Source: Paenimyroides tangerinum
Lineage (GTDB): Bacteria > Bacteroidota > Bacteroidia > Flavobacteriales > Flavobacteriaceae
Direction: 5' to 3'
Length of the DNA stretch: 64,000 nt
Assembly: GCF_003865405.1 (NCBI RefSeq)
Contig: NZ_RQVQ01000008.1
Span: forward strand, 17,514-81,513
The notes under the pieces are model-generated. The model searched no databases. It was not told the origin of the DNA and saw only the letters and a list, made by a program, of their open reading frames with translations. This document shows, piece after piece, positions 1-8,591 of the stretch (its first letter is position 1; the number at the start of each line of letters is the position of its first letter). Both the position numbers and the translations under genes were made by a program.

Positions 1-1
1 A

Positions 2-112
2 GCCGCAGAAAGAGCCGCAGAAAGAGGTAATAGAGAGTTAGCGACCTCCAGACGACACCTTGATGAGGCAAGATCGCGATACTCTAAAGCAACCACAGCA
101 AGACAAAGATAA
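2..112 (+). CDS. 3' end of an Ala/Arg/Glu-rich coiled-coil protein (partial at window edge)
   Basis: An open frame enters from the left edge and stops at TAA 110-112. The 36 visible residues are almost all Ala, Arg, Glu, Gln, Ser and Lys, beginning with a tandem Ala-Ala-Glu-Arg repeat (a perfect 12-bp DNA duplication at 2-25), as in an extended charged coiled coil. The other two forward frames close at positions 28 and 39, so this is the only frame that can be coding here. The next gene starts 15 nt after the stop in the same frame and also begins with a helical, charged segment, so the two may once have been one reading frame. Family not recognised. Confidence 0.5.
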   Translation, partial: AAERAAERGNRELATSRRHLDEARSRYSKATTARQR

Positions 113-127
113 AAAGCAAAAAATGAT

Positions 128-931
128 ATGGATAACCTACAAAGAAGAGTAGATAGCCTATCCAATGAGCATAAAAAAAACCTTACCCGTTCTATTGCGA
201 GTAAAGAGGTCGAGAAACCTAACATAGAAGCCCAGTTCGAGTGGTTTTTAGAAAATATAGATCTCCACGGCCCTTACTACAACCAGACAGGCGTGATCTT
301 GCAGGGAGTTTTGGAGCTTTCTCCTCTGGTGGGGCTAAAAATAACTCTAGATTTTTTGGCATTGGCACAGCGCGCCCATCCTGTAGCGATGGCAGTAATC
401 GCCGCTGCAGACATTACCTTGGCTATAATGGGAGATGGGAGTAAAATTACTTGCGAACTTAGCGCAGAAGGCTCTTTTGGCGGCAAAATACAAGGTTTCT
501 TGAATACCAAAACCAAAGAGAATAGCTTTAATAAAGAAGACCGCAATGCCAACGATAAACAAGTAGGTGAATTAAAATGCGATATCGAGTTTAAACTGAA
601 AATAGCCATTGAAATAAAAATTAAAAGAAAAGTACCTTTTGTTAGAGTAATTTTAACAGGTGAAGGTAAACTAGGAGCAGAAGCAACTGCCAAATGGACA
701 GGTAAGGCACCGATAGATGCGGATGATAATGGTTGGTATATAGACCCTGAGTTAACCTTTGAAGGTTTGGAAGTAAAAGGATATTTGGATTTAGAGGGTA
801 AGACAGAAACAGGTAATGGAACACCAATAGGCTCTGTTTCAAGTAAAAATGAGTTTAAATGGCAGGCAATAGATGCTTGGAAAGAACCTAAAAAATTTGA
901 GAAATTCTATTTCTCTTCCAATAAAGAATAA
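128..931 (+). CDS. Hypothetical protein, accessory locus, helical N-terminus and beta-rich C-terminal half
   Basis: 267 residues with no signal peptide. Residues 1-40 are charged and helical; residues about 60-110 are hydrophobic (LGLKITLDFLALAQ, then an Ala-rich run); from about 110 to the end the protein alternates charged and hydrophobic residues in strand-like fashion with recurrent Gly-Lys-Leu-Glu patterns. I do not recognise a Pfam-level family. Its first 400 bases look more GC-rich than the following gene. The association with an Ala-rich coiled-coil protein and lipoproteins recalls accessory islands around type VI secretion or polymorphic-toxin loci in Flavobacteriia, but no VgrG, PAAR or toxin domain is visible here, so this is only a suspicion. 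Confidence 0.7.
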   Translation: MDNLQRRVDSLSNEHKKNLTRSIASKEVEKPNIEAQFEWFLENIDLHGPYYNQTGVILQGVLELSPLVGLKITLDFLALAQRAHPVAMAVIAAADITLAIMGDGSKITCELSAEGSFGGKIQGFLNTKTKENSFNKEDRNANDKQVGELKCDIEFKLKIAIEIKIKRKVPFVRVILTGEGKLGAEATAKWTGKAPIDADDNGWYIDPELTFEGLEVKGYLDLEGKTETGNGTPIGSVSSKNEFKWQAIDAWKEPKKFEKFYFSSNKE

Positions 932-946
932 ATAATCAATATAATA

Positions 947-1945
947 ATGTACAAATTTTTAATTTTAATCATCAGTGTAATCAGCCTACAAAGCTGTGCG
1001 CAAAATACAAAATCAATGAACAAAGAAGTAAATGATATTTTAGGAAACCTATATAAAGAAGTAAAACATAGAGATAAAGCAATTAGTTATAGAGCAATCT
1101 ATTTTATAGGGGGGTGTAATTTTGAACTTTTAATTAACGATTTTCCTATTATGACCTATTATGGTGAAGGAGACGGATCTCTAAGCGAAAGCGCACCCAT
1201 TAATACAGCTATTTTAAAAAAAGGAGAACAAACATGGAAAATAAGAGTGTATCCTGTACATGATAAGAAAGAGATTGATGGTAAAGTAGTATCTATAACA
1301 AGACCAGCAATACAAGATGGTGCAAGAGTTGAGTTGGCAATAGAAGGCATAAAATTTAAAGAAAACGGAGATATAGAAAAAAGATTCGGAAAACTCTTTG
1401 AATTTGAAGCTCCATTAAAAAAAGATGAAGAAACAGGGAAGAATGTATTTGCAGACGCGGGTAAACCTTATGTAGAATATTCAGGAACTTTTTATGCAGA
1501 TGTACCTTATGAGGTAGAAGGTTGGCAAAAGAGTGTAGATTTATCTAAAGAAGATCCTAAGCTATTGCAAGCTGAACTACTTAAAGAGTATGAAAAATAT
1601 AAAAAGTGGATTCAAAACCGTGAACTTGATAAAATTGCAGAATCTAATTTAAAATCTGAAAAAGAATTTGCTAATGTAAATTTTTTTAATGCAAATTTGA
1701 ATAAAGAATATGTTGATAATTTTATTGATACATGGGGAAGAGAAAACTCCAGAACACAACCGTTAGAGAATTATTCTTTAAAATATTACGGAAACGGGAA
1801 AATTATTGAACTAATTAACAACTCGTATAAAAAATCAACACTTTGGGTAAGTTTTAAAGATAAACAAGGAATTGATAAATATACTTTATATACTTTATAC
1901 TTCCATCGTCCCAAAGCAGGAGGTCCATTAGAAGTTATTAGATAA
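947..1945 (+). CDS. Hypothetical lipoprotein, accessory locus
   Basis: 332 residues. The N-terminus is a type II signal peptide: Lys, hydrophobic core, lipobox LQSC with the lipidated Cys at residue 17, followed by a Gln/Asn-rich tether. The mature part is beta-rich at first (YFIGGCNFELLINDFP near residue 50) and ends in a Lys/Glu-rich segment. It starts 15 nt after the preceding gene and is probably co-transcribed. The position beside an unknown effector-like protein would fit a periplasmic partner or immunity lipoprotein, but that is inference from context only. Its stop codon overlaps by one base the ATG of a truncated lipoprotein start. Confidence 0.75.
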   Translation: MYKFLILIISVISLQSCAQNTKSMNKEVNDILGNLYKEVKHRDKAISYRAIYFIGGCNFELLINDFPIMTYYGEGDGSLSESAPINTAILKKGEQTWKIRVYPVHDKKEIDGKVVSITRPAIQDGARVELAIEGIKFKENGDIEKRFGKLFEFEAPLKKDEETGKNVFADAGKPYVEYSGTFYADVPYEVEGWQKSVDLSKEDPKLLQAELLKEYEKYKKWIQNRELDKIAESNLKSEKEFANVNFFNANLNKEYVDNFIDTWGRENSRTQPLENYSLKYYGNGKIIELINNSYKKSTLWVSFKDKQGIDKYTLYTLYFHRPKAGGPLEVIR

Positions 1946-2016
1946 TGAAGAATATATCAGTGTTTTTCAATTTATTGTTTTGCCTGCAAAGTTGTGAGCA
2001 AAATTATTTATACTAG
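1945..2016 (+). pseudogene. Remnant of a second lipoprotein gene (signal peptide only)
   Basis: The ATG overlaps the previous stop (TAATG). The frame encodes 23 residues: a hydrophobic core, lipobox LQSC and the sequence EQN, then TAG at 2014-2016. Around the lipobox the DNA matches the upstream lipoprotein gene at roughly 19 of 24 positions, so this looks like a tandem paralogue that lost its body. Beyond the TAG the frame stays open for only 14 more codons. It could in principle be expressed as a tiny lipopeptide. Confidence 0.55.
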
Positions 2017-2069
2017 TCAAAACCTGACATTAAACAACAACTTTTTTTAATTATAAAGTAAATCAAATC

Positions 2070-2384
2070 ATGGGAGTATTAATATTGTTTTTTCAATTTG
2101 TAAGTTTAGTTTTTTATTACAAATTTATTTCTAGCGAAGAACTTTATACCTCTAGCGCTAGCGATACTTCAATTTTTTGGGTTGAAGGATGTTTATGGTA
2201 TTTTATATCAGGAATTAATGTTTTATTTATAATTAGATTTATCTATGTCCAAATCTTGTATTCGTACAAATGGTTCAATCAAATTATAGAACTCGTTTCA
2301 TTTGGAGTTGCTTGTGCGATTGTGATTCCAACAATTTTCTATATTCGTAAAAAATATTTAAAAAATAAAAACCAAAACTCGTGA
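2070..2384 (+). CDS. Small membrane protein
   Basis: 104 residues with about three hydrophobic spans (residues 2-18, 38-65 and 74-92) and a Lys/Asn-rich cytoplasmic tail. No family recognised. It follows the lipoprotein remnant in the same direction, and as the last gene of a small accessory unit it could be an immunity-type membrane protein. A hairpin follows at 2418-2441. Confidence 0.6.
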   Translation: MGVLILFFQFVSLVFYYKFISSEELYTSSASDTSIFWVEGCLWYFISGINVLFIIRFIYVQILYSYKWFNQIIELVSFGVACAIVIPTIFYIRKKYLKNKNQNS

Positions 2385-2417
2385 TTACATTTAGCTTATA
2401 AAACGATTTAAACAAAA

Positions 2418-2441
2418 AAAAGAAAGCCGAAACTTTCTTTT
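2418..2441. terminator. Hairpin terminator between convergent genes
   Basis: AAAAGAAAG / CTTTCTTTT stem with a 6-nt loop, flanked by A- and T-runs, between the plus-strand membrane protein and the stop of the minus-strand LysE-type gene. It probably works in both directions. Confidence 0.55.
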
Positions 2442-3060
2442 AATTAAATATTTTAAATGCTGTAAAAATGGATATAAAACCAGTAATCGAACCAATAATA
2501 AAATTAATATTCTTGAGAATAAAACTTTCTTCCATTGACTTGTTTTTAAAATAATTAAGATACATTAAAAAAACAAAACCTGAACCTAAAGTTACACCCA
2601 ATGAAATCAAAGATGTAAAGGGATTTCTAAATTCAAAATTCATATATTGATCAGCAGTAATGCTCACAAAAACATAATACGGAATCGGAAACATATTTAT
2701 TGTTGCCAAAAACATTCCGTAAAAAAAACGCCTTTTTCCACTTTTTTCCTTTTTAATTTTTACTTTTTTTGGTCTTCTTGCAAAAATCAAAAAATACAAA
2801 GTAAGAATCGTAAAAATGGCTAATCCGATTTCTTGGATAATTTCTGATGCAACTTCGCTTTTATCAATTAATCGAGCAAAATTTACAGCTAAATAGGTTT
2901 GAAAAAAAATAACCAATAAAACACCCGAAGTAAATATATATGCTTTTTTACGTCCTTCATTAGCAGCAATTTTTACAATGGTAGCATTAAGCAAACCTGG
3001 TAAAGCTGTACCAACAATGGAAGCAAATAATCCAACTAAAAATGGATAAACATATAACAT
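2440..3060 (-). CDS. LysE-type translocator family membrane protein
   Basis: 206 residues with about six membrane spans. The N-terminal YPFLVGLFASIVGTALPG segment and the paired three-helix layout match LysE/RhtB-type amino-acid or small-molecule exporters of the inner membrane. A basic cytoplasmic loop (RRPKKVKIKKEK) lies near residue 95. The ATG overlaps the trmB stop by one base (TAATG), so it is translationally coupled to trmB. The substrate cannot be told from sequence. Confidence 0.8.
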   Translation of the reverse strand: MLYVYPFLVGLFASIVGTALPGLLNATIVKIAANEGRKKAYIFTSGVLLVIFFQTYLAVNFARLIDKSEVASEIIQEIGLAIFTILTLYFLIFARRPKKVKIKKEKSGKRRFFYGMFLATINMFPIPYYVFVSITADQYMNFEFRNPFTSLISLGVTLGSGFVFLMYLNYFKNKSMEESFILKNINFIIGSITGFISIFTAFKIFN

Positions 3061-3734
3061 TATTTTATACGGAATTGGATATAAGTTATCGCTTTATTTA
3101 TTTCTAAATATTGCGATTCATAAAACGTTTGAATTGTGGTAACTACTTCAGGTGCACCTTCATTCTTATATACATCGTGATTTGCATAAATCACTTCATG
3201 TCCTTCACCATGCAATAATCCCAACGTATAACCGTGCATAAATTCGCTATCCGTTTTTAAATTTACAACTCCCGTTTCGTTTAAAATTTTTTTATAACGT
3301 TGTAAGAATTCAGCGTTAGTCAAACGATGTTTGGTTCTTTTGTATTTGATTTGTGGATCTGGGAAAGTGATCCAAATTTCTGAAACTTCGTTTTCTGCAA
3401 AAACATCTTCGATTAATTCGATTTGTGTACGAATAAAAGCAACGTTATTTAAACCGTTTTCAACCGCTGTTTTTGCACCTCTCCAAAAACGTGCACCTTT
3501 GATATCAATTCCGATAAAATTTTTCTCCGGATAACGAGCCGCCAATCCAACAGAATATTCACCTTTTCCGCAACCTAATTCTAAAACTATCGGATTATCG
3601 TTTTTAAAAACATCTTTATTCCAATTTCCTTTTAAAGGAAAAACAGTATCAACGATATCTTCACGAGTTGGTTGAAACACATTTCCGAATGTTTCGTTTT
3701 CTCTGAATCGTTTTAATTTATTTTTACTTCCCAC
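3060..3734 (-). CDS. trmB: tRNA (guanine-N7-)-methyltransferase TrmB
   Basis: 224 residues. It transfers a methyl group from SAM to N7 of G46 in tRNA. The SAM-binding motif LELGCGKGEYSVGLA is near residue 52, and the family signature WITFPDPQIKYKRTKHRL covers the tRNA-contacting region near residue 120. Length is normal for the family. The start is a GTG at 3732-3734 just before the conserved GSKNKLKRF N-terminus. First gene of a two-gene unit with the LysE-like exporter. Confidence 0.95.
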   Translation of the reverse strand: MGSKNKLKRFRENETFGNVFQPTREDIVDTVFPLKGNWNKDVFKNDNPIVLELGCGKGEYSVGLAARYPEKNFIGIDIKGARFWRGAKTAVENGLNNVAFIRTQIELIEDVFAENEVSEIWITFPDPQIKYKRTKHRLTNAEFLQRYKKILNETGVVNLKTDSEFMHGYTLGLLHGEGHEVIYANHDVYKNEGAPEVVTTIQTFYESQYLEINKAITYIQFRIK

Positions 3735-3750
3735 TTTTTTAAATTTTATG

Positions 3751-3758
3751 CAAAAATA
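3751..3758 (-). promoter_or_regulatory. Bacteroidota -7 element for trmB
   Basis: TATTTTTG on the minus strand, a full match to TAnnTTTG, 17 nt before the trmB GTG. No clear -33 TTG was picked out. Confidence 0.45.
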
Positions 3759-3804
3759 TAAAATAAATTTCGCATTTAATTGAAGTCACAAAAAACTCTG
3801 AATT

Positions 3805-4854
3805 TTATGACATTGCTGATTTTTGAATCGTAAAGGAAAATTCTGAGCCCGAACCAAGTTTACTTTCTAAATAAATATGCTCATCATGGGCTTCGATAAT
3901 GTGTTTTACAATGGAAAGTCCTAAACCAGAACCACCAACTTCACGAGAACGACTCGATTCGATTCGATAGAAACGTTCAAAAATTCGATTGATGTGTTTT
4001 TTATCAATTCCTAAACCATCATCGGTAACTCGAACCATTAATTTATTATCGGTCAAATGAACAAAACTAACTTCTGTTGTTCCTTTTGGTTTTCCGTATT
4101 TAATCGAATTTTCAACCAAATTAACAATAGCGCGACTGATTTTTTCTTTATCTGCTTTGACAAAAATTTTGCGATAATTTTCTTTATCAAACATTAAAGC
4201 GATATCTTTTTCTTCTGCTTTTAGTTCAAACATATCAAAAACATCTTTGAAAGCTTCAACGATATCAAAACGGGTAACATCCAATTTTAATTCGCTCGAT
4301 TCCAATTTAGTAATCATATCTAAATCGGCCACAATTTCAATCAATCGCTCTACCCCATTCTCAGCACGTTTCAGATATTTTTCAATTATTTTTTCATCTT
4401 CAATTTCACCATCAATTAATGTAGAAATATAACCTTGAACAGTAAACAAAGGCGTTTTAAGTTCGTGAGCAACATTCCCAATAAATTCTCGACGGTATTC
4501 TTCTCGAACTTTTAATGATTCTATTTCAATTTTTTTATCGGTAGCAAATTTATTTACCTCGCTCATTAAGGTTTGCATATCTGTTGTAATTGGATTGCTT
4601 CTAAGTACAGATTTATCAAGAATTGAAACTTTATTGAAAATGTTTTCAATTCCGTGATAAATAAATTTTTCAACCCTAAATTGAATCACAAAAAAAGAAA
4701 AAACAAAAAATAAGACAGCGAAAACTAATGTGAAAAAGAAATTAATTTCAAAAAACAAATATTGCAAAAACAACAAAATCACAATTGAAAAAATTGTGAT
4801 TAGTGAAGTTGATTTAATCGCAAAGCGATAAGATTTTTTATATTTTAACGTCAT
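3805..4854 (-). CDS. phoR: PhoR-like sensor histidine kinase
   Basis: 349 residues. Two transmembrane helices (about residues 15-35 and 38-58) with almost no extracytoplasmic loop, then a HisKA domain with phospho-acceptor His130 in NVAHELKTPL, then a HATPase_c domain with N box NLVENSIKYG, G1 box DDGLGID and G2 box GGSGLGLSI. The missing sensor loop and the H-box sequence match PhoR-type kinases that sense phosphate through partners. The start overlaps the stop of the response regulator (TAATG), so the pair is coupled. PhoR is the best guess; general OmpR-class kinase is certain. Confidence 0.85.
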   Translation of the reverse strand: MTLKYKKSYRFAIKSTSLITIFSIVILLFLQYLFFEINFFFTLVFAVLFFVFSFFVIQFRVEKFIYHGIENIFNKVSILDKSVLRSNPITTDMQTLMSEVNKFATDKKIEIESLKVREEYRREFIGNVAHELKTPLFTVQGYISTLIDGEIEDEKIIEKYLKRAENGVERLIEIVADLDMITKLESSELKLDVTRFDIVEAFKDVFDMFELKAEEKDIALMFDKENYRKIFVKADKEKISRAIVNLVENSIKYGKPKGTTEVSFVHLTDNKLMVRVTDDGLGIDKKHINRIFERFYRIESSRSREVGGSGLGLSIVKHIIEAHDEHIYLESKLGSGSEFSFTIQKSAMS

Positions 4855-5537
4855 TAAATTTCTAATTTATAACCTACTCCTTTTATCGTTTTAAATAAGT
4901 CGTCACCAATTTTTTCTCTTAACTTTCTGATATGAACATCAATCGTTCGTCCACCAACAATTACTTCGTTACCCCAAACTTTATCTAAAATTTCTTCTCT
5001 TTTGAAAACTTTACCTGGTTTTGAAGCCAACAAATAGAATAATTCGAACTCTTTTCTTGGTAAAATAATTTCTTTACCATCGCTAACAATTTTATATTCT
5101 TCGCGGTTTATCTCAATATTACCAACGTTTAAAACATCGTTAATTGGTTGTTCTTCTTTAACTCTTCTTAATAAGGCCTTAACTTTACTAACTAATAATT
5201 TTGGTTTAATCGGTTTAGTAATATAATCATCAGCACCCGAATCGAAACCTGCAACTTGAGAATAATCTTCACCTCTAGCAGTTAAAAACGTAATTATTGT
5301 ACGTTTCAATTCTGGTATCTTTCTTATATTTTCACAAGCTTCGATACCATCCATTTCTGGCATCATCACATCTAAAATAATCAAGTTAGGAATTTCTTTT
5401 TTAGCTATTTGAACCGCTTCTTTACCATTATGAGCTTTGATAATTTCGTAGCCTTCTGCTTCTAAATTAAATCCTACAATTTCTAAAATATCGATATCGT
5501 CATCGACTAATAATATCTTAATATCTTTATTCTTCAT
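4854..5537 (-). CDS. phoB: PhoB-like response regulator (OmpR family)
   Basis: 227 residues. Receiver domain (residues 6-120) with the acidic cluster DDD at 12-14, phospho-acceptor Asp56 in LDVMMPEMDG and Lys in ITKPIKP. A winged-helix DNA-binding domain (about 130-225) follows, with the recognition-helix segment GGRTIDVHIRKLREKIG. It is divergent from the TonB receptor gene, whose upstream region carries an 11-bp-phased repeat array like that bound by PhoB. The phosphate role is inferred from kinase type, repeat geometry and neighbours. Confidence 0.85.
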   Translation of the reverse strand: MKNKDIKILLVDDDIDILEIVGFNLEAEGYEIIKAHNGKEAVQIAKKEIPNLIILDVMMPEMDGIEACENIRKIPELKRTIITFLTARGEDYSQVAGFDSGADDYITKPIKPKLLVSKVKALLRRVKEEQPINDVLNVGNIEINREEYKIVSDGKEIILPRKEFELFYLLASKPGKVFKREEILDKVWGNEVIVGGRTIDVHIRKLREKIGDDLFKTIKGVGYKLEI

Positions 5538-5616
5538 TCGTTTTAGTGTTGTTATTTGATTGTAAAGTTAGAGATAAATATGCTTCAAAAAGTGAGTTTA
5601 CAATTATTTAATATAG

Positions 5617-5667
5617 TAACATTAACCTTACATTAACTGAACAAACTCTTAATTTCCATGTAACGTT
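5617..5667 (+). promoter_or_regulatory. PHO-box-like array of five 11-bp-phased half-sites
   Basis: Heptamers start at 5617 (TAACATT), 5628 (TTACATT), 5639 (GAACAAA), 5650 (TAATTTC) and 5661 (TAACGTT), each separated by exactly 4 bases. The first two and the last match each other well; the middle two are degenerate. PhoB-type regulators bind 7-bp direct repeats with 4-bp spacers, and the array ends at the likely -33 element of the downstream promoter, as expected for class II activation. Confidence 0.55.
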
Positions 5668-5693
5668 GTAATAATAAATATGCAATTCCTTTG
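5666..5693 (+). promoter_or_regulatory. Predicted promoter of the TonB receptor gene
   Basis: TTG at 5666-5668, 17-nt spacer, then TTCCTTTG at 5686-5693 (7 of 8 match to TAnnTTTG), giving a start site near 5700 and a leader of about 18 nt. The imperfect -7 box fits an activator-dependent promoter. Confidence 0.4.
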
Positions 5694-5717
5694 CTTCAAA
5701 ATTAACAACACACACAC

Positions 5718-8465
5718 ATGAAATTTAGATTTTTATTATTAACTCTTTTATTATGTTTTGCAACTTACGCACAAAACGTCAAAACAATAAAAGGATCAAT
5801 TACAGATCAAGGTTCTAACAATGAACCTTTAGCCTACGCAACAATTGTAATTAAAGGTACGGAAATTGGAGCTAGCTCTGACGAAAATGGAAAATTTATT
5901 TTAGATGCACCAGAAGGAATTCACACTTTAGAAATATCTTATGTTGGATACAAAACAAAAGAAGTTTTAATCAATACAGCAAAAGACCAAATTATTACAG
6001 TTTCATTAGAAGCTGAAGATAATAGTCTTGAAGATATTATTATTACCGTAAAAACAAACAAAGGAAGTGAATCAGCTTTGCTAAACGAGCAACGCAAATC
6101 ATTAGAAATTAAACAAAACATCGGTTCGCAGGAATTATCTCGAAAAGGAGTTGGTGATGTTGCAACTGCTGTTACAAAAACGTCTGGAATCAGTAAACAA
6201 GAAAGTTCAGGTGGTATTTTTGTGCGTGGTTTAGGTGATCGTTACAACAGCACAACAATGAACGGCTTGCCAATTCCATCAAATAAACCAGACACAAAAA
6301 ACATCGATTTGAACATTTTTTCTACGGATATCGTTGAATATATTTCAATCGACAAAACATATTTAGCTCGAAACTATGGAGATTTTGCTGGAGGAAATGT
6401 GGATATTATTTCAAAGAAAAATAATTCGAACGGCTTTTTCACAATTGATTTAGGTGCAAATATTAACACAAATGCAGTTGGTCAAAAAGATTTTGCATTG
6501 CAAGGCGGAAGAAATTATTTTGGATTCTCGAAAAACAGTCAACCTGCAAATGCTTTACAAGGATTTAATTTCAATCATCCATATAAATTAAAATCAGTTG
6601 CTCCGTATGCTGGTAATTTAGGTTTAAGTGGCGGGAAAAAATTCTTTATTGGAACAGAAGGAATTTTAAACACATTTGCAACTTTATCATTTTCTAATGA
6701 CTACGGATTCAAAGAAGGAATTAACAAAACGGTTAATGCACAAGGAATTGCCATTAACGATTTATATCAAAAAACATCGAGCTACAATACCAATACAACA
6801 GGAATGTTCAATGCAAATTACGACATCAATTCAAACAATAACATTTCTTACAACTTTTTATTTGTAAATACTTCATCTTTAAAGAATGACAATTTAAGAG
6901 GTTATATGCGCGATATTGCAGAAACTGAAGAAGGAGGAATTTTAAACAGAAATACTTACGAACAAAACCAATTAATGGTTAACCAATTATTAGGTAAACA
7001 CATCTTGTCAGAAAAAACAACTTTCAATTGGGGAGCTGCATACAATCACATCAAAAGTGATATGCCAGACAGAACTCAAAACAAATTGATGTTCAATGAA
7101 AACATTGGTGGATATGGATTGGTAGGAAAAACGGCATCTGACAATCACAGATATTTCCAAAATTTAACAGAAAAAGAATATGCTTTCAATGCATCACTTG
7201 ATTACAATTTTGCAAAAAATGAAGATGATTCTTACAAAGGAAAATTAGTTTTAGGTTACAACGGACGTTTCAAAGAACGCAATTTCGAAGCAAATCAGTT
7301 TATTTTGAGATTAGCAAATGCATACAAAGAAAACTATTTAGTTGACGAAAATAATTTAGACGGTTTCTTCAATCAACAAAATTACGAAGCTGGATATTTT
7401 GATATTGAAACTTTCCGAGGAAACAAAAACAATCCAAATGCTTTAGAGCCGCAATATTACAATGGTAAGCAATCAATCAATGCTGGATTTGTGAATTTAG
7501 AATATCAATTAAATTCGAAATTATTTGCCGTTCTAGGATTGCGTTATGAAAACATCAATCAAAAAATTGACTGGAAAACACAGTTAGATTTTGCTGGAGG
7601 AGAAAACACATTGAAGAAAAATGCCTTTTTACCAAGTTTAAATTTAAAATATGAATTAAATGGAACGCAGAACTTACGTTTTGCATTCTCAAAAACATAT
7701 ACGTTACCACAATTCAAAGAAAGAGCTCCGTTTATTTATGAGGAAGTTGATGAAGTAGAAAGCGGAAATCCAAATTTATATGCATCAGACGATTATAATT
7801 TTGATTTAAAATGGGAAATGTTCCCACAAAATGATGAAGTTCTATCTGCAACAGCTTTTGGTAAATACATTCAAAATCCAATTAACAAAGTTACAATTTC
7901 TTCTTCTGCAAATGACTTAACATTTGTAAACTCAGGAAACTTCGGATATGTTTATGGACTTGAAATTGAAGCACGTAAAAACCTATTCTATTTTAACGAT
8001 GATGATAATAATAAATTATCTGCTGGAGTTAATTTAGCAATTATGAAAACACACCAAGAATTAGACAACGAAAAAATTAAGCAAGAAACAAATTATTCGG
8101 CTCAATTTACTAATTCAACAAGTGGTTTCACAGGAGCTTCAAACCTATTATTAAATGCTGATGTTACTTATTTTAAAGAGTGGAACGAAAGAAACATTAT
8201 AGCAACTTTAGCATATAATTACAATTCAGACCGTTTATACAGTATCGGAACAGAGCAAAAAGGAAATTTAGTTGACAAAGGTTTCGGAAGTTTAGATTTA
8301 ATTTTCAAAACAAAATTAAACAAGCATTTCACTTTAGGATTAAATGCTAAAAACTTAACAAATCCAGCAATTAAAAGAATGCAAGAAAACACGAACGAAG
8401 ACATCTTAGTAAGATCTTACAAATTAGGACGTTTCATAAGTGCTTCAGTAAAATACACATTCTAA
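5718..8465 (+). CDS. TonB-dependent outer-membrane receptor with carboxypeptidase-like N-terminal domain
   Basis: 915 residues. Signal peptide ending at TYAQ (residue 19), a carboxypeptidase-regulatory-like beta-sandwich (about 23-100: GSITDQGSNNEPLAYATI onwards), a TonB plug (about 115-230, including GIFVRGLGDRYN) and a 22-strand barrel ending in the expected aromatic C-terminus (KYTF). Such receptors take up large or scarce ligands across the outer membrane using TonB-ExbBD energy. It is divergent from the PhoR/PhoB-like pair and preceded by a PHO-box-like array, and is followed by a lipoprotein that may act as its partner. A phosphate- or phosphoester-related ligand is the best inference. 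Its own terminator follows, so the lipoprotein has a separate promoter. Confidence 0.92.
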   Translation: MKFRFLLLTLLLCFATYAQNVKTIKGSITDQGSNNEPLAYATIVIKGTEIGASSDENGKFILDAPEGIHTLEISYVGYKTKEVLINTAKDQIITVSLEAEDNSLEDIIITVKTNKGSESALLNEQRKSLEIKQNIGSQELSRKGVGDVATAVTKTSGISKQESSGGIFVRGLGDRYNSTTMNGLPIPSNKPDTKNIDLNIFSTDIVEYISIDKTYLARNYGDFAGGNVDIISKKNNSNGFFTIDLGANINTNAVGQKDFALQGGRNYFGFSKNSQPANALQGFNFNHPYKLKSVAPYAGNLGLSGGKKFFIGTEGILNTFATLSFSNDYGFKEGINKTVNAQGIAINDLYQKTSSYNTNTTGMFNANYDINSNNNISYNFLFVNTSSLKNDNLRGYMRDIAETEEGGILNRNTYEQNQLMVNQLLGKHILSEKTTFNWGAAYNHIKSDMPDRTQNKLMFNENIGGYGLVGKTASDNHRYFQNLTEKEYAFNASLDYNFAKNEDDSYKGKLVLGYNGRFKERNFEANQFILRLANAYKENYLVDENNLDGFFNQQNYEAGYFDIETFRGNKNNPNALEPQYYNGKQSINAGFVNLEYQLNSKLFAVLGLRYENINQKIDWKTQLDFAGGENTLKKNAFLPSLNLKYELNGTQNLRFAFSKTYTLPQFKERAPFIYEEVDEVESGNPNLYASDDYNFDLKWEMFPQNDEVLSATAFGKYIQNPINKVTISSSANDLTFVNSGNFGYVYGLEIEARKNLFYFNDDDNNKLSAGVNLAIMKTHQELDNEKIKQETNYSAQFTNSTSGFTGASNLLLNADVTYFKEWNERNIIATLAYNYNSDRLYSIGTEQKGNLVDKGFGSLDLIFKTKLNKHFTLGLNAKNLTNPAIKRMQENTNEDILVRSYKLGRFISASVKYTF

Positions 8466-8468
8466 TCT

Positions 8469-8500
8469 AAAAGCAACTCGACAATGAGTTGCTTTTTTTT
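8469..8500 (+). terminator. Rho-independent terminator after the TonB receptor
   Basis: Perfect 11-bp stem AAAAGCAACTC / GAGTTGCTTTT, 6-nt loop, then a run of T. Confidence 0.85.
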
Positions 8501-8591
8501 ATTTACATACCTAACAATTTATTTACACAAATAAAGCATTTAATTAAAAATTCAATAAAGTTTAGATAACTCCAAAAGAAACAAACTTTTA

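Noticed and set aside
277-693. 138-codon minus-strand ORF
   Set aside because: Opposite to the 267-residue gene, which has the better start context and co-directional neighbours.
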